Positions 5,338-8,053 of a stretch of 8,053 bases of DNA are shown here, piece after piece (the first letter of the stretch is position 1; each line of letters opens with the position of its first letter). This DNA is from Clostridiales bacterium (GTDB lineage: Bacteria > Bacillota > Clostridia > Oscillospirales > Oscillospiraceae). The notes under the pieces were generated by a model, which had not been told where the DNA came from, did no database searches, and saw only the letters and a list, made by a program, of their open reading frames with translations. The stretch is from the NCBI GenBank assembly GCA_021199695.1, contig JAJQHP010000060.1, positions 1 through 8,053 on the forward strand. Reading direction: 5' to 3'. Both the position numbers and the translations under genes were made by a program.

Positions 5338-6861
5338 ATGTCGAACCGAAATCGCAAAAAACATTACTCCAGCCTGATTCCCTACCTGTTGATCTTTGCG
5401 GTGGTGCTGGGCGGCCTGGCCCTTGCCGCAGTCAAATTCTGGGACTATACCCAGGGAACCGCCACCTCCAACGCCGTTGTAAACACCGTTTCCACGGAGG
5501 ATACCGGCCGCCAGGACGCCAAGGACACAGCCGACCGCGCAGCCCGGGAGGCGGCGGAACAGGCCGCTCAGTCCAGCCAGACGGCAGAGGCCGCCACAGG
5601 TACGGAGGCATCCGGAGAGAGCGACCGGTCTCAGACCGGGGCTGAAGCTTCAGGCACGGAGGAAGCGCTGCCCTCTGCGGAGGACGACGCTCAACCGGAA
5701 GCGGACAGCTCAGAAACAGAGAGCTCTACAGACGAGCGGTCTGCCTCGCCGGACGAAACCGAAGCGGAAACCGGCGGTCCCTCTCAGGCCCTGACCACAG
5801 ACGAGGCCGCCCAGACGCTGCTGGAGAGCATGACCCTTCATGAGAAGGTCTGTCAGCTGTTCATCGTCACCCCGGAAGAGCTGACGGGCATCTCCGGCAC
5901 TGCCACTGTGGGCGGAGCTGCCACCCAGGCCGCGCTCCAGGATTACCCCGTAGGCGGGCTGGTCTATTTTGCCGGGAATATCCTCACCCCGGACCAGTGC
6001 ACCTCTATGATCGAAAACACCCAGAGCTACAGCGAGCTGGGGCTGTTCATCGCCGTAGACGAGGAGGGCGGAACGGTGGCCCGGATCGGGCGCAACTCCG
6101 CTATGGGGACCACCTCCTTCCCCAATATGGCCACTGTCGGCGCCCAGGGCACAGACGCCGCCTACAACGTGGGGCTGACCATCGGCAGCGAGATCACCCG
6201 GTTCGGCTTCAACCTGGACTTCGCCCCGGTAGCCGATGTAAACACCAACCCGGACAATCCGGTGATCGGCAGCCGCGCTTTCAGCAGCGATGCAGAGGAG
6301 GCGGCGGAGCTGGTTGCCTCGGCGGTCCAGGGCTTCCGGGGCGGGGGTATCCTCTGCTGTCTGAAGCATTTCCCCGGCCACGGGGACACCGCCACCGACT
6401 CCCACTACGGTCTGGCAGAGACCACAAAGACCCTGGACGAGCTGCGGGAGACGGAGTTCCTCCCCTTCCAAGCGGGCATCGACGCCGAGGCGGAGCTGGT
6501 CATGGTGGGGCACATTTCCACCCCCAACATCACCGGAGACAGCGTTCCCGCCTCCCTGTCGTCCTACCTGGTCACGGATATCCTCCGGGGCGAGCTGGGC
6601 TTTGACGGGCTGGTGGTCACCGACTCTCTCTCCATGGAGGCTATCACCGACCAGTACGGCTCCGGCGAGGCCGCCGTTCTGGCAGTGCAGGCGGGGGTAG
6701 ACCTTCTGCTCATGCCGGAGGAGCTGTCCGCTGCCGTCAGCGCCCTGGAGGGCGCTGTGGCGGACGGCACGGTCTCCGAGAGCCGTATCGACGAGAGCGT
6801 ACTGCGTATCCTCACAGTCAAGCTGGAGTACGGCATCATCGACATCGACAGCGTAAGCTGA
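5338..6861 (+). CDS. nagZ: membrane-anchored GH3 beta-N-acetylhexosaminidase (NagZ family)
   Basis: The 507-aa protein removes beta-linked N-acetylglucosamine from muropeptides or glycan fragments, a cell-wall turnover step. A basic N-terminus (R4, R6, K7, K8) and a hydrophobic segment at about residues 13-33 anchor it, with no lipobox cysteine, so the enzyme faces outwards. Residues about 40-150 are a low-complexity linker of Ala, Glu, Ser, Thr and Asp. The GH3 barrel spans about 155-500: D-E-E-G-G (241-245), the diagnostic KHFPGHGDTATDSHYG (343-358) carrying the Asp354/His356 general acid-base pair of NagZ enzymes, G-H-I-S-T-P (391-396), and V-V-T-D-S-L-S-M (426-433) with the nucleophile D429. 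There is no C-terminal GH3 domain, as in single-domain NagZ. The ATG at 5338 has AGGAAGG nine bases upstream. It has its own promoter and terminator and converges on lysC. The substrate is inferred from the family. Confidence 0.92.
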   Translation: MSNRNRKKHYSSLIPYLLIFAVVLGGLALAAVKFWDYTQGTATSNAVVNTVSTEDTGRQDAKDTADRAAREAAEQAAQSSQTAEAATGTEASGESDRSQTGAEASGTEEALPSAEDDAQPEADSSETESSTDERSASPDETEAETGGPSQALTTDEAAQTLLESMTLHEKVCQLFIVTPEELTGISGTATVGGAATQAALQDYPVGGLVYFAGNILTPDQCTSMIENTQSYSELGLFIAVDEEGGTVARIGRNSAMGTTSFPNMATVGAQGTDAAYNVGLTIGSEITRFGFNLDFAPVADVNTNPDNPVIGSRAFSSDAEEAAELVASAVQGFRGGGILCCLKHFPGHGDTATDSHYGLAETTKTLDELRETEFLPFQAGIDAEAELVMVGHISTPNITGDSVPASLSSYLVTDILRGELGFDGLVVTDSLSMEAITDQYGSGEAAVLAVQAGVDLLLMPEELSAAVSALEGAVADGTVSESRIDESVLRILTVKLEYGIIDIDSVS

Positions 6862-6877
6862 CAAACTGCAACAGAAT

Positions 6878-6911
6878 GGCCGGGTCTGATCGACCCGGCC
6901 GATTTTTCTTT
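6878..6911 (+). terminator. intrinsic terminator of the nagZ-like gene
   Basis: GGCCGGGTC and GACCCGGCC form a perfect 9-bp stem with a TGATC loop, followed by GATTTTTCTTT. It lies between convergent genes. On the opposite strand the hairpin is followed by a much poorer T-run, so it mainly serves the plus strand, though it may also help end the lysC message. Confidence 0.88.
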
Positions 6912-6924
6912 ACGGGGCGTCCGC

Positions 6925-7413
6925 TCAGCGGCGGCGCTCAAATTCCTGGAAGAACTGGTTGTGGATGACCTGAACGGCATAGTCTGCGTCCTTCTCATCC
7001 ACCAGGACGGAAACCTTGATCTCGCTGGTAGAGATCATGTTGATGTTGATGCCTGCATCGTACAGGGCCTCAAACATGGTGGCGGCCACGCCGGGGCTGT
7101 TGATCATGCCGGCGCCCACGATGGAGACCTTGGCGCAGTGGTCGTTGACCTCGATGCGGTCAAAGCCCAGAGCGGGGGCATGGCGCTCCAGAATTTCCCG
7201 GGCGCGCTCCAGGTCGGACCGGGCCACGGTGAAGCTGATGTCTTTGGTATCCTCCCGGCCGATGGACTGGAGGATAATGTCCACGTTGATCTTTTCCCGG
7301 GCCAGCAGAGAGAATACCTGGAAGGCCACGCCGGGATGGTTGCTCAGGCCCACCAGGGCCAGACGGGCGATATTTTTATCCTTAGCCACACCGCTGATGT
7401 GAGACTTTTCCAT
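6925..7413 (-). CDS. aspartokinase beta subunit from an in-frame internal start
   Basis: Within lysC, AAGGAGG (7425-7431 on the minus strand) stands 11 bases before the in-frame ATG at 7411-7413. Translation from there gives 162 residues beginning M-E-K-S-H-I-S-G-V-A and containing only the two ACT domains. Bacillus subtilis LysC and Corynebacterium aspartokinase produce just such a beta subunit of about 160-170 residues from the same position, forming an alpha2-beta2 enzyme. The start residue and length agree well with that precedent. Use of the start in vivo is inferred. Confidence 0.55.
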   Translation of the reverse strand: MEKSHISGVAKDKNIARLALVGLSNHPGVAFQVFSLLAREKINVDIILQSIGREDTKDISFTVARSDLERAREILERHAPALGFDRIEVNDHCAKVSIVGAGMINSPGVAATMFEALYDAGININMISTSEIKVSVLVDEKDADYAVQVIHNQFFQEFERRR

Positions 7414-8053
7414 GGTTTTGACGACCTCCTTGACTTTGGTACCGGGATTCCCGGAAAAACTGGAGAGCACCTCCAGGTTCACTTTGTACTTCTTCGCCAT
7501 CTCCACCGAACGGTTGTGGAGCACCTGAGCGCCCAGAGTCGCCAACTCCAGCATCTCATCGTAGGTGATCTCATCCAGCTTCTTGGCGTCCTTTACCAGC
7601 CGGGGATCGGCGGTATAGACGCCGTCCACGTCCGTATAGATCTGGCAGATATCCGCGTGGAGAACGGCGGCCAGGGCCACGGCGGAGGTGTCCGAACCTC
7701 CCCGGCCCAGAGTGGTTACGTCGTCAAACCGGTTGATGCCCTGGAAGCCCGCCACCAGGACGATCTTCCGCTGGCCCAACTCGGCAGCCAGCCGGTCCTT
7801 GTCGATACGGGTGATGCGGGCGTCCCCGTAGTTCCGGTTGGTCTTCATTCCCACCTGCCAGCCGGTGAGGGAGATCACCGGGAAGCCCAGGGCCTCGATG
7901 GTCATGGCGCACAGGGCGATGGACTGCTGCTCGCCGGTGGACAGGAGCATATCCATTTCCCGCTTGGATGCGCGGGGGTTCAGCTCGGCGGCCTTTTCAA
8001 TGAGGTCGTCGGTGGTGTCTCCCTGGGCGGACAGCACCACCACCACGTCATTG
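6925..8053 (-). CDS. lysC: aspartate kinase (aspartokinase), N-terminus cut by window end
   Basis: The 375 visible residues cover most of a monofunctional aspartokinase, which phosphorylates aspartate as the first step towards lysine, diaminopimelate, threonine and methionine. Roughly 30-40 N-terminal residues, including the first kinase motif, are off the window. In the kinase part S-T-G-E-Q is encoded near 7927-7941, G-R-G-G-S-D-T-S-A near 7681-7707, and Y-T-D-V-D-G-V-Y-T-A-D-P-R at 7600-7638. Two ACT domains form the C-terminus: one with G-L-S-N-H-P-G-V (first ACT, feedback site) and one with V-S-I-V-G-A-G-M and T-S-E-I-K-V-S-V-L-V. This layout is that of the lysine- or lysine-plus-threonine-inhibited enzymes of Firmicutes and Actinobacteria. 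An internal in-frame start with a strong ribosome site occurs at 7413. Any lysine riboswitch would lie to the right of the window. Confidence 0.95.
   Translation of the reverse strand, partial: NDVVVVLSAQGDTTDDLIEKAAELNPRASKREMDMLLSTGEQQSIALCAMTIEALGFPVISLTGWQVGMKTNRNYGDARITRIDKDRLAAELGQRKIVLVAGFQGINRFDDVTTLGRGGSDTSAVALAAVLHADICQIYTDVDGVYTADPRLVKDAKKLDEITYDEMLELATLGAQVLHNRSVEMAKKYKVNLEVLSSFSGNPGTKVKEVVKTMEKSHISGVAKDKNIARLALVGLSNHPGVAFQVFSLLAREKINVDIILQSIGREDTKDISFTVARSDLERAREILERHAPALGFDRIEVNDHCAKVSIVGAGMINSPGVAATMFEALYDAGININMISTSEIKVSVLVDEKDADYAVQVIHNQFFQEFERRR
7424..7431 (-). promoter_or_regulatory. internal ribosome binding site in lysC
   Basis: AAGGAGGT on the minus strand is close to a full anti-16S match and lies inside a coding region, ten bases before the in-frame ATG at 7413. 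It supports separate translation of the regulatory beta subunit. Confidence 0.6.

Noticed and set aside
5710..6864. 384-codon open frame on the minus strand opposite the nagZ-like gene
   Set aside because: It is antisense to a clear GH3 enzyme with no recognisable motifs of its own, and is explained by GC-rich codon bias.
1..8053. CRISPR array, prophage genes, defence system or complete transposase
   Set aside because: No regularly spaced direct repeats, phage-type proteins or transposase motifs were seen. The only mobile-element signal is the 236-bp non-autonomous element.

Overview
The window reads as a chromosomal stretch of a GC-rich, Gram-positive anaerobe of the class Clostridia, most likely an Oscillospiraceae-type gut bacterium (Flavonifractor/Lawsonibacter/Oscillibacter-like). 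The support is a DUF1292 protein, a BofC_C-like membrane protein, a MobA-like nucleotidyltransferase next to a nucleotidyltransferase-ModE fusion, a Firmicutes-type class A PBP, and a GC-rich coding bias combined with strong AGGAGG-type ribosome sites. The genus is inference; no search was possible.

Left part (1-1825), minus strand, molybdenum-cofactor theme. A MobA-like nucleotidyltransferase (cut by the window start) lies downstream of a fusion of a degenerate MobA-like domain with a ModE-type winged helix. Between them is a 236-bp MITE-like element with 16/17-matching terminal inverted repeats. Its right end touches the stop codon of the fusion gene. The MobA-like gene has its own promoter, whose -10 box lies in a perfect 18-bp palindrome.

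Centre (1772-4956), cell envelope. A class A penicillin-binding protein (minus) ends in a strong terminator and is divergent from a small membrane-anchored BofC_C-like protein (plus). The divergent region holds an extended -10 promoter for the PBP and three TTCAG repeats with an exact 11-bp period in front of the small gene. A DUF1292 gene follows from its own near-consensus promoter.

Right part (4957-8053). A structured intergenic region folds like 6S RNA: an imperfect closing stem, a bubble with a small hairpin on its 3' side, and a long terminal stem. It is followed by a 16-bp-stem terminator. Next comes a membrane-anchored GH3 beta-N-acetylhexosaminidase (NagZ type) with a long acidic linker and its own promoter and terminator. 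Convergent with it is aspartate kinase (lysC, cut by the window end), which carries an in-frame internal start with a strong Shine-Dalgarno sequence, as expected for a separately made beta subunit.

The PBP (peptidoglycan synthesis) and the NagZ-type enzyme (muropeptide breakdown) suggest a cell-wall theme, and aspartate kinase starts the diaminopimelate/lysine branch that feeds peptidoglycan. Each unit has its own promoter, so this is proximity and not an operon. I see no CRISPR array, tRNA, rRNA, phage gene or defence system. The least ordinary items are the MITE-like element, the apparently inactive nucleotidyltransferase-ModE fusion with a nearby palindromic promoter, and the 6S RNA candidate.
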